Positions 7,947 through 15,930 of a stretch of DNA of 64,000 nt are shown one piece after another. The position numbers and the translations under genes are program-made. The stretch is from contig JADBKT010000033.1 in assembly GCA_014896255.1 (NCBI GenBank), positions 62,001-126,000 on the forward strand. Direction: 5' to 3'. Origin of the DNA: Hydrogenibacillus sp. (GTDB taxonomy: Bacteria; Bacillota; Bacilli; Thermicanales; DSM-22653). The first letter of the stretch is position 1. Each line of letters starts with the position of its first letter. The notes under the pieces are model-generated. The model made no database searches. It had not been told where the DNA came from and saw only the letters and a program-made list of their open reading frames with translations.

Positions 7947-8411
7947 GTGAGACGTTTGATAGTGCGACGGATGGCCGAGACTACGGCGATGACGCTCGTA
8001 GAAGTGCTGGCGGCACTGCTGCTCATCGCCGTCATCGGCCTGATCGTCCTCAGTCTCACCATCGGATCGATCCAGGTTAAGGCGGTCAGCGAACAAAAAT
8101 CCGAAGCCCTCCAAGTGGCCGCGGCAATCACAGACGCTTATCGTAAAGCATCGAACACGGATTTACAAGAAGAATTTGACCGCGCGTCGACGGCAGATTG
8201 TTCCGACCGTCTGCCCGATATCCCGAATTCCGGACCTTGGCACCTTCCGACCAGGGGAACCGATACCCTCCCTGAAGACATCCTCAACCGCTACAAAGTG
8301 TGTGTCAAACTCCAAAAAGACGATTCGCTCTCCCTCTTCCGCCTTTGGATCTACGTCCAAGCACCCCAAGCCTCGATGACCTACGATGCCCTTGTCGGCG
8401 GAGGTCAATAG
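7947..8411 (+). CDS. Type IV pilin-like (minor pseudopilin) protein
   Basis: 154 residues from GTG 7947, chosen because TGGAGGGGG lies 8 bases upstream. Residues ~14-36 form the pilin-type helix TLVEVLAALLLIAVIGLIVL with the conserved Glu5, so this is a class III signal protein. The residue before the cleavage point is Ala and the +1 residue is Met (ETTA-MTLVE) rather than the standard Gly-Phe, so processing may be poor or use a variant peptidase. The globular part has one Cys pair (Cys at ~90 and ~116). It is first of three genes, in opposite direction to pilB, and stays open throughout. A minor subunit initiating pilus assembly is the likely role. Confidence 0.7.
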   Translation: MRRLIVRRMAETTAMTLVEVLAALLLIAVIGLIVLSLTIGSIQVKAVSEQKSEALQVAAAITDAYRKASNTDLQEEFDRASTADCSDRLPDIPNSGPWHLPTRGTDTLPEDILNRYKVCVKLQKDDSLSLFRLWIYVQAPQASMTYDALVGGGQ

Positions 8412-8414
8412 CCG

Positions 8415-8981
8415 ATGAACACGCGTGCGAATCGCGCTTCTGCATCGTCTTTTTCCATGGCCCCATATCGGGTCGATGCAGGGTTGACGTTAATCGAGCT
8501 GCTCGCCGTCCTGGTGCTCAGCGCCCTTTTGATTTTGTTTTCGACCTTCGTGATCATGGCCGTCAGCAGGACACATACTCAGCTCACCACGGACATGCGA
8601 ATGTCCCGAGAAGTCGATGCCATGTCCCATTTGATCGAACGTTACGTCAAAGACGCCACTTCTTTGAAGGCCCTCAACGATTCAAGCTCATTTGAAGCCA
8701 TCAAGGAAGAAGAAACAAATCAAGGACGCATTGTGATTGCCCGGACGGTCACCATAAGGGATGAAAACGGGAATAAGGTATTGCATATCGAAGAGACAAA
8801 ACGAAAGGCGTCCGATCAGCAAGTTGTTGAGCGAAATTCCACGAACCTGCCTCTACGGTTTTGTGGCGATGAAGGAACTTCAATGGATGTCTCCGGCAAC
8901 TCGGTTAAATTGAACATCATTTGTCAAACGCCGGATCGTCAAGCCAAACATTTTTTCCGTCTCATCTCCATCATGCCGTAA
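8415..8981 (+). CDS. Type IV pilin-like minor pseudopilin
   Basis: 188 residues, ATG 8415 with GGAGGTC at proper distance inside the end of the previous gene (3-base gap, so coupled translation). A 23-residue leader precedes DAG/LTLIELLAVLVLSALLILF, a standard prepilin site (Gly before the cleavage point, Glu at +5) and helix. The body resembles PilW/ComGF-type minor pilins: a helix with many Thr/Met, then a beta-rich domain with two cysteines late in the chain (FCGDEG and NIICQ) that may form a disulfide. Base composition is more AT-rich than the backbone genes. No frame damage was seen. Confidence 0.7.
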   Translation: MNTRANRASASSFSMAPYRVDAGLTLIELLAVLVLSALLILFSTFVIMAVSRTHTQLTTDMRMSREVDAMSHLIERYVKDATSLKALNDSSSFEAIKEEETNQGRIVIARTVTIRDENGNKVLHIEETKRKASDQQVVERNSTNLPLRFCGDEGTSMDVSGNSVKLNIICQTPDRQAKHFFRLISIMP

Positions 8982-9018
8982 CGCGCCGTAAACCGCAATG
9001 AAAGGCGAGGTGCCCGCA

Positions 9019-10677
9019 ATGATTCGTCACAAACCTTTGAAAGCCTATTCAAAGGATGCTTATGCGCTTCCCCTGGCGCTGATCTTGTTGGCCTTTGTAA
9101 GCGTCACGGGGGTGGCGCTGATCGGTTGGACCGTCTCTTCGGCCACCACCGGCGCCGCCAGCGACCAATTGTTACGCGCCCAATCCAGAGCCGAAGACGG
9201 ACTGCTGTGGTGGGAGACGCAATTTGAAAAAAAGCTGAACGACGCGGGAACCATCGACCCTGGACAGGCGGAAAGTAAACTTACGGCCATCGTGGGCGCC
9301 ATCCAACCGCCGCCCAATGCCGGTTTCACGCTCGATCCGCCCCCTCAAATCCGGACGATTGAAATCCAAGAAGAGAACGCCAGCCAGAACACTTATTCCG
9401 CCTATGTGACCGTCAGCATCAAAGGCACCGCCGGGTCTCACGAACGAACCGTCAGACGCACATATCTCGTCTCGACCGCGGCCCAACAGTTCCTCTTCGG
9501 ACTCGTGACGGAAGGAAAATTGACGTTGAACGGCGCAGCTTACATCAAGGGCGACGGTCTGATCGGTGGAGCGCTTTCGGTGTCACCAAATGCACAGTAC
9601 GTTTGGAAAGGTGCTTCGAGAAGAGAATATGCAGGCTATGCCGCATGGGAAGGAAGCCTTTCATCCGGCGTCAATTACATGAACCTATACATCAACAATC
9701 AGGAAATGCGTGTCGCGCTCAACGATGAAAATCTCAAACAAGGATTTGTGGTGCCCCCCAAATTGTCTCGTTCGAGCGCCGCTTCAAATCCGATACAAGT
9801 TGCTGACATCGTGCGACAACACAATCAAAGGCCCAGTCTGCCTGAAAGCGCGCAGGAGAAAGAATGTTTCAAGTTTCTGGGATTTGAGTATTGTCATGGA
9901 CCGGTGGATAAATCGTTAAAATCTAGAGAGCAACGCTCAGGCGGCTACTGGGTCAACAACTTGACTTTAAACCCCGGCGCGAAACTCACTGTCGTCGGTG
10001 ATGTGCTGGTCGAAGGCAACCTCACGATTGGCGCAGGCGCTGAACTCCGCATCGAGCAAGGCAATCTTTACGTAGCCGGCCAGCTAACGTTACAAGGCCA
10101 AAACAACCAAACGCAGTCTGCGACGCTGCTGCTCGATCCGGACCGGAAAACATACGTCAAGCAAAGTTCGACTTTAAGCAACGCCACGCTGCGCGGCACG
10201 CTCTATTCAAACGGAACTGTGACCGTCCAGAACAGCCTTTGGAATCGGAGCACCATTTACACGGCCGGTAATGCAGAGATCTCGGAATTCAAGATGCAAG
10301 ACCAGAACTTCACCATCGTGCTGGCTGAAGGCAATATATTGGTCAAAAACAACAACCTGTTCAACAGCACGCCACTGATCATGAACGCTTATTTTTACTC
10401 GAATCAAGACATCACGCTCTATGGAGTCGGGTCGAATATCGAAGTTCACGGCGGCATCAGCGGAAAAAACGTGACATTCAATGCCGTCAAGGGGAACAGC
10501 CGTGACTGCGGATCTACCATCTGTTTTGAACCGGGGCACCCTTCTCTTCCAGTTGATCGCTCACGACTTAAAATCTATTACAACGCGGATATGATTCTTA
10601 ATCCGCCGTCGGGCATCTATCAACCCGGGCCGTTTACGTATAAGATTTATTCAACATCATTAGACACGGAAAACTAA
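9019..10677 (+). CDS. PilX-like, beta-helix surface/pilus-tip protein
   Basis: About 552 residues. ATG 9019 is preferred to ATG 8998 because GAAAGGCGAGG lies at good spacing before it. One N-terminal hydrophobic helix (ALPLALILLAFVSVTGVALIGW, residues ~15-36) followed by a SRAEDGLLWWE segment resembles PilX-type minor pilin N-termini, without a Gly-Phe cleavage site. From ~residue 310 onward short repeats such as LTVVGDVLVEGNLTIGAG and LTLQGQNN and TLYSNGTVTVQ suggest a right-handed beta-helix, as in adhesins and polymer-forming domains. It closes the pseudopilin operon. Probably exposed on the cell surface or pilus tip; the ligand is unknown. Confidence 0.6.
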   Translation: MIRHKPLKAYSKDAYALPLALILLAFVSVTGVALIGWTVSSATTGAASDQLLRAQSRAEDGLLWWETQFEKKLNDAGTIDPGQAESKLTAIVGAIQPPPNAGFTLDPPPQIRTIEIQEENASQNTYSAYVTVSIKGTAGSHERTVRRTYLVSTAAQQFLFGLVTEGKLTLNGAAYIKGDGLIGGALSVSPNAQYVWKGASRREYAGYAAWEGSLSSGVNYMNLYINNQEMRVALNDENLKQGFVVPPKLSRSSAASNPIQVADIVRQHNQRPSLPESAQEKECFKFLGFEYCHGPVDKSLKSREQRSGGYWVNNLTLNPGAKLTVVGDVLVEGNLTIGAGAELRIEQGNLYVAGQLTLQGQNNQTQSATLLLDPDRKTYVKQSSTLSNATLRGTLYSNGTVTVQNSLWNRSTIYTAGNAEISEFKMQDQNFTIVLAEGNILVKNNNLFNSTPLIMNAYFYSNQDITLYGVGSNIEVHGGISGKNVTFNAVKGNSRDCGSTICFEPGHPSLPVDRSRLKIYYNADMILNPPSGIYQPGPFTYKIYSTSLDTEN

Positions 10678-10738
10678 CGAACGACCCGCAGCCACTATCC
10701 TGAGACAGATGACAAGAGATGAAGCCCAAAATCAATGC

Positions 10739-10767
10739 TTGTCGAAATAAACAATTTCCCGTAGACT
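10739..10767 (+). promoter_or_regulatory. Candidate promoter of the riboswitch transcript
   Basis: TTGTCG (10739-10744), a 17-base spacer and TAGACT (10762-10767). Transcription would begin a few bases before the aptamer at 10781, which supports the call although both boxes are imperfect. Confidence 0.5.
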
Positions 10768-10780
10768 AGCGATTGAAACA

Positions 10781-10918
10781 GGAATCCGCACAGGGCAAAC
10801 GGTGCGAAAGTGCCGGACGCAAAGCTAGAGGGGCTAAAGTCTCGTCGGCGCGACCGATGGCGCGTGAAACGGAACGCGGCGTCGCCGACGGGGCCATGCC
10901 AGCCAGCTGCCGGATTCC
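10781..10918 (+). promoter_or_regulatory. Cyclic di-GMP-I (GEMM) riboswitch aptamer
   Basis: The sequence carries the GEMM core: CACAGGGCAAAC at 10789-10800, a GAAA-capped stem (GGTGCGAAAGTGCC), GGACGCAAAGC and GGGGCTAAAG, and a closing AGCCAGCTGCC at ~10901-10911. The outer helix P1 is a perfect 8-bp pair, GGAATCCG (10781-10788) with CGGATTCC (10911-10918). The tetraloop-receptor layout and the conserved G-A-C-G-C-A-A-A-G block are diagnostic of class I. The third helix is longer than usual (10846-10895). It binds the second messenger c-di-GMP, whose level usually controls pili, motility and adhesion. An intrinsic terminator follows, so control is probably at transcription. Confidence 0.9.
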
Positions 10919-10947
10919 ACACGCGTGTCTGAGGAACTCAAACCATG

Positions 10948-10983
10948 CGCGCGAGTTCACGGCAGCTCGCGCGTTTTCGTTTT
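10948..10983 (+). terminator. Riboswitch expression platform: intrinsic terminator
   Basis: CGCGCGAG (10948-10955) pairs with CTCGCGCG (10966-10973), followed by TTTTCGTTTT. It sits 30 bases after the aptamer and 65 bases before the downstream start codon, so read-through depends on which fold forms. Whether ligand turns the gene on or off cannot be decided by eye. Confidence 0.8.
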
Positions 10984-11047
10984 CCGGCAGCGCTCCATGT
11001 CGCGGGTCAAATCTTATTCACAAACGCTTAAAGAAAGGAGAAAGGGT

Positions 11048-12139
11048 ATGCGGACGGCTTACCGCCTGCTGGCCATCGCGCTGACGTTCATTTTGGCCCT
11101 CGCCTATCCGAGCGCCGCTCTGCGATCGGTGCACGCTGCTTCTTCGACGGACGGGACTGCTGCCACGTCGCCCAATTCTTCATCCCCCTCCCTCCCATCG
11201 TCCGGTGAGGACGGCCAAGTCTCCCCCTCCAAGCAGGAGGACGACGGGGACGACGAGGACGACGAGGACGAGAAAGAGAAAAAAGACGAAAAAGATCATC
11301 AGAAACGACAAAAGAAGGAAAGCGAGCATGAAAAAGAACATAAAAATCAAGAGAAACTTCAAAAGGCATCGGAAAAAGCCTTGGAAAAATACCGTAACGG
11401 CCTAGCCAAGGCGTTGGAAAAAGTCAAGGGCACGCCGGCGGAAGAGACGATCCAACGCCTGCACGACATGACGATCGAAGAGGTTCAGGCTTTGCTTGAA
11501 CGCTTCTCGAACAAGGATGCGGAAGAGCGCAAAGACGTCGAAGATACGCTGAAGTCTCTGGACGATGAAACCCTCGATGATCTTCTGACGCAATCGGTGA
11601 TCCTCAAACTGGCCGAACGCTCCGTTCAAGAACAGGCCCAAGTGCTGAAAGAGCTCGTCAAAGTTTATGAGAAACTGGGCAAGAAGATGGCGGCATTATC
11701 CGCTCAGGAACAACTGCTCCAGAGCGCTCCCAAAGACCGCGAAGCGTATCGGAAGCTCGGCCGCTTGCTCAAAGAGACCGGAGCGGCAGACGGCATCCGC
11801 GTCTATGTCAACGGACAACCGCTCACTTTTGAAGTCGCCCCGAAAATTGAAAACGGGCGTACGCTGGCGCCCATTCGCGCCATCGCCGAGGCACTCGGCT
11901 TGACCGTCGACTGGAATGAAAAAACGCGTGAAGTGACGCTTTCGAACGGCGATAAGACGGTAACTTTACAAATCGGCGAGCCGAAGGCCAATGTGGACGG
12001 GCAAACCGTAACCCTCGACGTGCCGCCGACAGTCGAACAGGGACGCACCCTCGTTCCCCTGCGCTTTATCTCTGAAGCGCTCGGTGCCGATGTCGAATGG
12101 GTTCCGGAAGGACAAGTCGTCGCGGTCACGACGCCGTAA
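11048..12139 (+). CDS. Secreted copper-amine-oxidase N-terminal-domain protein
   Basis: 363 residues from ATG 11048 (AAAGAAAGGAG upstream). A signal peptide (RLLAIALTFILALAYPSAAL, ending near VHA-AS) is followed by a Ser/Pro-rich linker. Next is a long, very acidic then Lys/Glu-rich coiled-coil stretch (residues ~60-135), then helices with EEVQALLERF and LDDLLTQSV. The last ~115 residues are a Cu_amine_oxidN1-type domain: VNGQPLTFEVAPKIENGRTL and a second half-repeat VDGQTVTLDVPPTVEQGRTL, each ending with a RFISEALG-type helix. In Firmicutes this module is common in exported wall-associated proteins and is not itself an oxidase. It is under the c-di-GMP riboswitch, so probably a surface or matrix protein. 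Confidence 0.75.
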   Translation: MRTAYRLLAIALTFILALAYPSAALRSVHAASSTDGTAATSPNSSSPSLPSSGEDGQVSPSKQEDDGDDEDDEDEKEKKDEKDHQKRQKKESEHEKEHKNQEKLQKASEKALEKYRNGLAKALEKVKGTPAEETIQRLHDMTIEEVQALLERFSNKDAEERKDVEDTLKSLDDETLDDLLTQSVILKLAERSVQEQAQVLKELVKVYEKLGKKMAALSAQEQLLQSAPKDREAYRKLGRLLKETGAADGIRVYVNGQPLTFEVAPKIENGRTLAPIRAIAEALGLTVDWNEKTREVTLSNGDKTVTLQIGEPKANVDGQTVTLDVPPTVEQGRTLVPLRFISEALGADVEWVPEGQVVAVTTP

Positions 12140-12174
12140 GCCTTTTATGACGTTCACAAATGATGTCGTTGCGC

Positions 12175-12209
12175 AAAGGCGCCCCTGCCGGTTTGGGCAG
12201 GGGCGCTTT
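12175..12209. terminator. Bidirectional terminator between convergent genes
   Basis: An 11-bp GC-rich stem, GCGCCCCTGCC (12179-12189) with GGCAGGGGCGC (12196-12206), is flanked by AAA and TTT. It lies between the plus-strand CuAO-domain gene and the minus-strand galU, and can serve both. Confidence 0.75.
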
Positions 12210-12249
12210 GAGTCGCTTATCGTCTTCAAACCAAACGAAGGCCGAAGGG

Positions 12250-13242
12250 TTAAGCCGTTCCGTCCTTCGCTTCGCTTGCGACCGAGAGCGCCGTCCCTTC
12301 GCGGCTTCCCTTTTGAGCGGCGTCGTCCCGATGGCGGCCGTCGTCGGCCCCCTCCTCCCGGGCCACCACCCGACGCAGATAGGCGAGCACATCGGCGCGC
12401 AGATCGTCCCGCATGAGGGCGAACTCGATCGTCGTCTCGATGAAGCCGAGTTTTTCCCCGACGTCGTAGCGCGTCCCCTCGAATTCGTAGGCGTAGATCG
12501 CCTCAAATTCGTTCAGCTTGGCCAAGGCGTCGGTGAGCTGGATCTCCCCGCCGGCGCCGGGGGGAAGATCGTCCAAGATTTCAAAAATGCGCGGCGTGAG
12601 GATGTACCGTCCCATGATCGCCAGATTCGACGGCGCCCTTTCCACCTCCGGCTTTTCCACCAGGCCGGTGACGGCGTACAAGCGCGGAGCGAGTTCCTTC
12701 CCCTCGACGATGCCGTAACGCGACACCTCCCGCTTCGGCACGGGCTTGACGCCGATGATGGATGCGCGGTAACGCTCATACTGCTCGATCATCTGCTTTA
12801 AGGCCGGCTTTTCCGCGACGACGATGTCGTCGCCGAGCAGGACGGCAAACGGTTCGTCGCCGACGAATTTGCGCGCCGACCAGATGGCGTGTCCCAAACC
12901 TTTCGGTTCTTTTTGCCGGATGTAGTGGATGTCCGCGAGGTTCGTCGGGCGCATCACCTCTTCGAGCAGCTCCCATTTGCCTTGGGCGCGGAGATTCTGC
13001 TCCAGCTCCGGCGAGTAGTCGAAGTGGTCTTCGATCGCCCGCTTGCCCTTGCCGGTGACGATGATGATGTCCTCGATGCCCGAAGCCACCGCCTCTTCGA
13101 TGATGTATTGGATCGTCGGCTTGTCGACGATCGGCAGCATCTCTTTCGGCATCGCCTTGGTCGCGGGTAAAAAACGCGTGCCCAGACCTGCCGCCGGGAT
13201 GATCGCCTTCCTCACCTGCACGAACAACACCTGCGCTTCCAT
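12250..13242 (-). CDS. galU: UTP-glucose-1-phosphate uridylyltransferase
   Basis: Makes UDP-glucose from UTP and glucose 1-phosphate for glycolipids, teichoic acid and exopolysaccharide. 330 residues. The nucleotide-binding signature [20 protein letters not shown] stands at residues ~14-33, followed by [11 protein letters not shown], and GDDIVV and GEIQLTDAL further on. The ATG at 13242 has only a weak site; GTG codons a few residues later ([10 protein letters not shown]) could be the true start. The last ~35 residues ([13 protein letters not shown] and onward) are charged and exceed the usual ~295-residue length. It is the last gene of the run that starts near spoIIID and ends at a shared terminator. 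Confidence 0.9.
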   Translation of the reverse strand: MEAQVLFVQVRKAIIPAAGLGTRFLPATKAMPKEMLPIVDKPTIQYIIEEAVASGIEDIIIVTGKGKRAIEDHFDYSPELEQNLRAQGKWELLEEVMRPTNLADIHYIRQKEPKGLGHAIWSARKFVGDEPFAVLLGDDIVVAEKPALKQMIEQYERYRASIIGVKPVPKREVSRYGIVEGKELAPRLYAVTGLVEKPEVERAPSNLAIMGRYILTPRIFEILDDLPPGAGGEIQLTDALAKLNEFEAIYAYEFEGTRYDVGEKLGFIETTIEFALMRDDLRADVLAYLRRVVAREEGADDGRHRDDAAQKGSREGTALSVASEAKDGTA

Positions 13243-13258
13243 TATTCATTCTTTCGCG

Positions 13259-13681
13259 TTACTTCACCGCGAACGACAAAAGCCCCTCCGCGACCGCCTC
13301 ACCGTCGACCGTGGCCACGCCGCGCCCTCGCCCGAGCGGACCTTTCATCCGTTCGATCTCGACGGCAAGGTGCAGCACGTCGCCCGGGCGCACCTGACGG
13401 CGAAAGCGGACGCCGTCGATGCCGGCAAAAAAGGCCAGCTTCCCGCGATATTCGTCCTTGCTGAGCAAAGCGAAGGCGCCCACCTGGGCCAACGCCTCGA
13501 CGATGATCACGCCGGGCATGACGGCGTACTGCGGGAAATGACCGACGAAATAAGGCTCATTCATCGATACGTTTTTGATCCCTTCCGCGCGCACGCCCGG
13601 CTCGACGGCGAGGATGCGGTCGACGAACAGAAACGGCGGCCGGTGGGGGATCACCGCCTGAATGTCTTCAATCGTGTACAT
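13259..13681 (-). CDS. fabZ: 3-hydroxyacyl-ACP dehydratase FabZ
   Basis: 140 residues from ATG 13681, with GGAGTGGAAG upstream. Dehydrates 3-hydroxyacyl-ACP in type II fatty acid synthesis in the cytosol. The family pattern is complete: [13 protein letters not shown] at the N-terminus, catalytic His48 in [11 protein letters not shown] and Glu62 in IIVEALAQ, and FRRQVRPGD near the end. The frame extends far upstream, but the sequence there is Arg-rich shadow and lacks family similarity. In many Bacilli fabZ likewise follows mbl-flhO-flhP. Confidence 0.95.
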   Translation of the reverse strand: MYTIEDIQAVIPHRPPFLFVDRILAVEPGVRAEGIKNVSMNEPYFVGHFPQYAVMPGVIIVEALAQVGAFALLSKDEYRGKLAFFAGIDGVRFRRQVRPGDVLHLAVEIERMKGPLGRGRGVATVDGEAVAEGLLSFAVK

Positions 13682-13746
13682 CGCTTCCACTCCATCCATA
13701 TCGCTTGTAAGACACGAACGGACGTCGACACCCATCGGATGGATGT

Positions 13747-13971
13747 TCAGCCGAAGACGATGGCCAGCACGTGCCACCACGTCTTCGGCGAAAATACTTC
13801 GCCGATCGGCTGATTGCCCAGCACGGCGTAGCCGGCCGCCGCGCCGACGAAGAACGTCACGGCGGCGACGACGACAAGCACCGCCAGATACGTCTTCCAC
13901 GTGAAGCGCGGAAGGTTCCGCGTGCGTGAATCGGAACGTTTCCGTCCGCCGTTCGATCGACCGTCCGTCAT
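13747..13971 (-). CDS. EpuA-family small membrane protein (annotated RNA polymerase subunit beta family)
   Basis: 74 residues: a basic N-terminal ~25 residues ([14 protein letters not shown]), one membrane helix ([25 protein letters not shown]) and an external tail with [14 protein letters not shown]. The tW-H-hydrophobic ending after a single helix is the signature of the EpuA family (PF11772), often misnamed DNA-directed RNA polymerase subunit beta because of an old annotation. It stands between flhP and fabZ as in other Bacillales. The function is unknown; an envelope role is plausible. Confidence 0.75.
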   Translation of the reverse strand: MTDGRSNGGRKRSDSRTRNLPRFTWKTYLAVLVVVAAVTFFVGAAAGYAVLGNQPIGEVFSPKTWWHVLAIVFG

Positions 13972-14012
13972 CCGTCATCCGCTCCCTCGATGTCCTTCGC
14001 CGATGCCCATCA

Positions 14013-14906
14013 TCAACGGGCGCGCGCGCCGACCTCATCGGCGAGTCCGCTCATCTGATCGACTTGGCCGACCAACCGCGAAAGCAGGGCGGTGTGACGC
14101 AGAGCGAGCATCGCGCCGGTCATCTCCTGCACCAGATCGACGCCGGAGCGTTCCAAGGCGCCTTGGACGACGCGCGCGCGGGGCGTGCCGAGCATGCCGG
14201 CTTCCACGGGTACCGCCGCCGGAACGGCTCCGCCGCCCGCCGCCGGGGCCCCCTGAGCGGCTCCGCCGCCCGCCGGCAGCGCGTACGCGTTGTCGCCGAT
14301 CGACCTGAGCGCGTCCGGTCGGACGACACGGTAAAGCGCGAGGCGCTGGCCGGTCGCTTCGATCGTTCCCGTCATCGTCCGATAGAAGACGCTGCCGTCC
14401 GATCGGACGACAATGCCTGCCGCATCGGCCGGAACGGCGATCGGTCGGTCGCCTTCATCGAGCACATAGGCGCCGTGCGCATCGACCAGGCGCAGCTCCC
14501 CGCCTTCCGGCGAAAGATGGAAGCTTCCGGCCCGGGTCAGGACGATCAACGGGCCGGTGTTCGGCGTGGCCGGAAGACGCAGGCGAAAATAGCCTTCCCC
14601 TTCCACCGCGAGGTCCGTCGGGATGTTCGTCACGGTGAGGCTTCCCTGTACATCGGTGCGGAGCGGTGTGCCAAAGATGCGGCTGCCGAGACCGAGGCGC
14701 ACGTATTCCGGCGTGAGGCGGCCGTTCCCGCCGGCCGTCTCGCCCCCCGGCTGGTTCTTAAGTTCGTCGTACAGCACGGTGCTGAAGGCGGCGTCCCGCG
14801 ATTTGTAGCCCACGGTGTCGGCGTTCGCCACATTGTGCGCGACGACGTTGAGGCGCGTCGTGGCCGCGCCGATGCCGTGCATGAGCTGAATGAGACTCCG
14901 TTCCAA
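14013..14906 (-). CDS. flhP: Flagellar hook-basal body (FlgG-like) protein FlhP
   Basis: About 297 residues. I place the start at TTG 14906 ([13 protein letters not shown]) because GCGGGGATC is near and homologues begin here; ATG 14939 would add 11 residues. Rod/hook proteins share an N-terminal [19 protein letters not shown] motif (residues ~18-38), a central FlgG-type beta domain and a C-terminal helix [21 protein letters not shown] Gly/Ala/Pro-rich insertion lies around 215-245. FlhP and FlhO are distal rod components exported by the flagellar secretion system. Only these two flagellar genes are present here, as in Bacillus next to mbl. Confidence 0.85.
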   Translation of the reverse strand: MERSLIQLMHGIGAATTRLNVVAHNVANADTVGYKSRDAAFSTVLYDELKNQPGGETAGGNGRLTPEYVRLGLGSRIFGTPLRTDVQGSLTVTNIPTDLAVEGEGYFRLRLPATPNTGPLIVLTRAGSFHLSPEGGELRLVDAHGAYVLDEGDRPIAVPADAAGIVVRSDGSVFYRTMTGTIEATGQRLALYRVVRPDALRSIGDNAYALPAGGGAAQGAPAAGGGAVPAAVPVEAGMLGTPRARVVQGALERSGVDLVQEMTGAMLALRHTALLSRLVGQVDQMSGLADEVGARAR

Positions 14907-14967
14907 GCTCGATCCCCGCTTTCGATCTATGCTGGACACCCGTCAAAACACGTGAAACGGCAACCGA

Positions 14968-15912
14968 TCACACTTTCCCGACATCGTTCACCAATCGGGC
15001 GAGCGTCTGATCGATCGTAAGAAGCGCCCGCTGGTTCGCTTCGTAATATCGATATGCGGCGAGCGCCTGGGTCATCGCTTCGGCCGTATCGACGTTGGAC
15101 GCCTCGTAAGCGCCCGGCATCAGCCGGAGCGCCGCCGACGGGAAACGGCCGTCGACGCCGATCCACACCGGCTGTGCGCCGCCGCGGAAAGCCAATCGGT
15201 TCCCCTCATCCTTCACCAGATCGTAGGCGTTCGGCACGTTCGCCGTCGGATCCCCGGCCGGCGCCGGGTATGGGCGGTTCATGAAGACGGCCGTCGCCAA
15301 GCGATAGGTGAGCGCATATTCCGGCGCACCAGGGTCGGTGAGCCGCACGCGGCCGTCCGTGTCGATCGTAAGCGCGTAATACGCGCCGCCGAAATCCACC
15401 GACAGCGGATGCGGGGCCCCGGTCGGCCGACCGAAGGCGTCTTCGTCGAAGACGAGCACGCGGTCACCCTGCATCGTCGCGAGATACCCGTCCGGATCGA
15501 GCGTAAACCGCCCGTCGCGGGTAAAGGCGATATTCCCGCCCCCGCCGGCCGGCTGAACGGCGAAGAACGGAACGGCGGAGGCGGACGGCGCGCCCAGCGT
15601 CGCCCGCAGCACCTCCGGATCGAGGTGGTCCAAGATGGCCACATCGAGCGGTCGGCCCGTCTGGACGACGGCACCCGGCGTAAAGCGCGGGACGGTCTCA
15701 TGTATGTATACGCCGTTGTACGTCGATCCCAACGGTACCGGAGCGCCGTCGTCCCGCAGGCGGGCGATGAGCATCTCCGGAAAGGCGCGGCTTACGGCCT
15801 CGTCGGCCTTGTACCCGGGGGTCTCCAGATTGGACAGATTTTCGGCCAGCACTTCCTGGCGTCGCCATCCGGCGATCATGCCGGAAGCGGCAGCATTTAA
15901 ACCGCGGAGCAT
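14968..15912 (-). CDS. flhO: Flagellar hook-basal body protein FlhO
   Basis: About 314 residues from ATG 15912 (MLRGLNAAASGM), with GGAGGG 11 bases upstream; a GTG four codons earlier is too close to that site. It has the N-terminal rod motif LAENLSNLETPGYKADE (residues ~24-40), an FlgF/FlgG-like beta core and a C-terminal helix with EASNVDTAEAMTQALAAYRYYEANQR, the canonical FlgE/G/F C-terminal signature. Together with FlhP it builds the flagellar rod. Gap to flhP is short (about 60 bases), to mbl 18 bases, so the genes are probably in one operon. Confidence 0.88.
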   Translation of the reverse strand: MLRGLNAAASGMIAGWRRQEVLAENLSNLETPGYKADEAVSRAFPEMLIARLRDDGAPVPLGSTYNGVYIHETVPRFTPGAVVQTGRPLDVAILDHLDPEVLRATLGAPSASAVPFFAVQPAGGGGNIAFTRDGRFTLDPDGYLATMQGDRVLVFDEDAFGRPTGAPHPLSVDFGGAYYALTIDTDGRVRLTDPGAPEYALTYRLATAVFMNRPYPAPAGDPTANVPNAYDLVKDEGNRLAFRGGAQPVWIGVDGRFPSAALRLMPGAYEASNVDTAEAMTQALAAYRYYEANQRALLTIDQTLARLVNDVGKV

Positions 15913-15930
15913 GCGACGAATCACCCTCCT

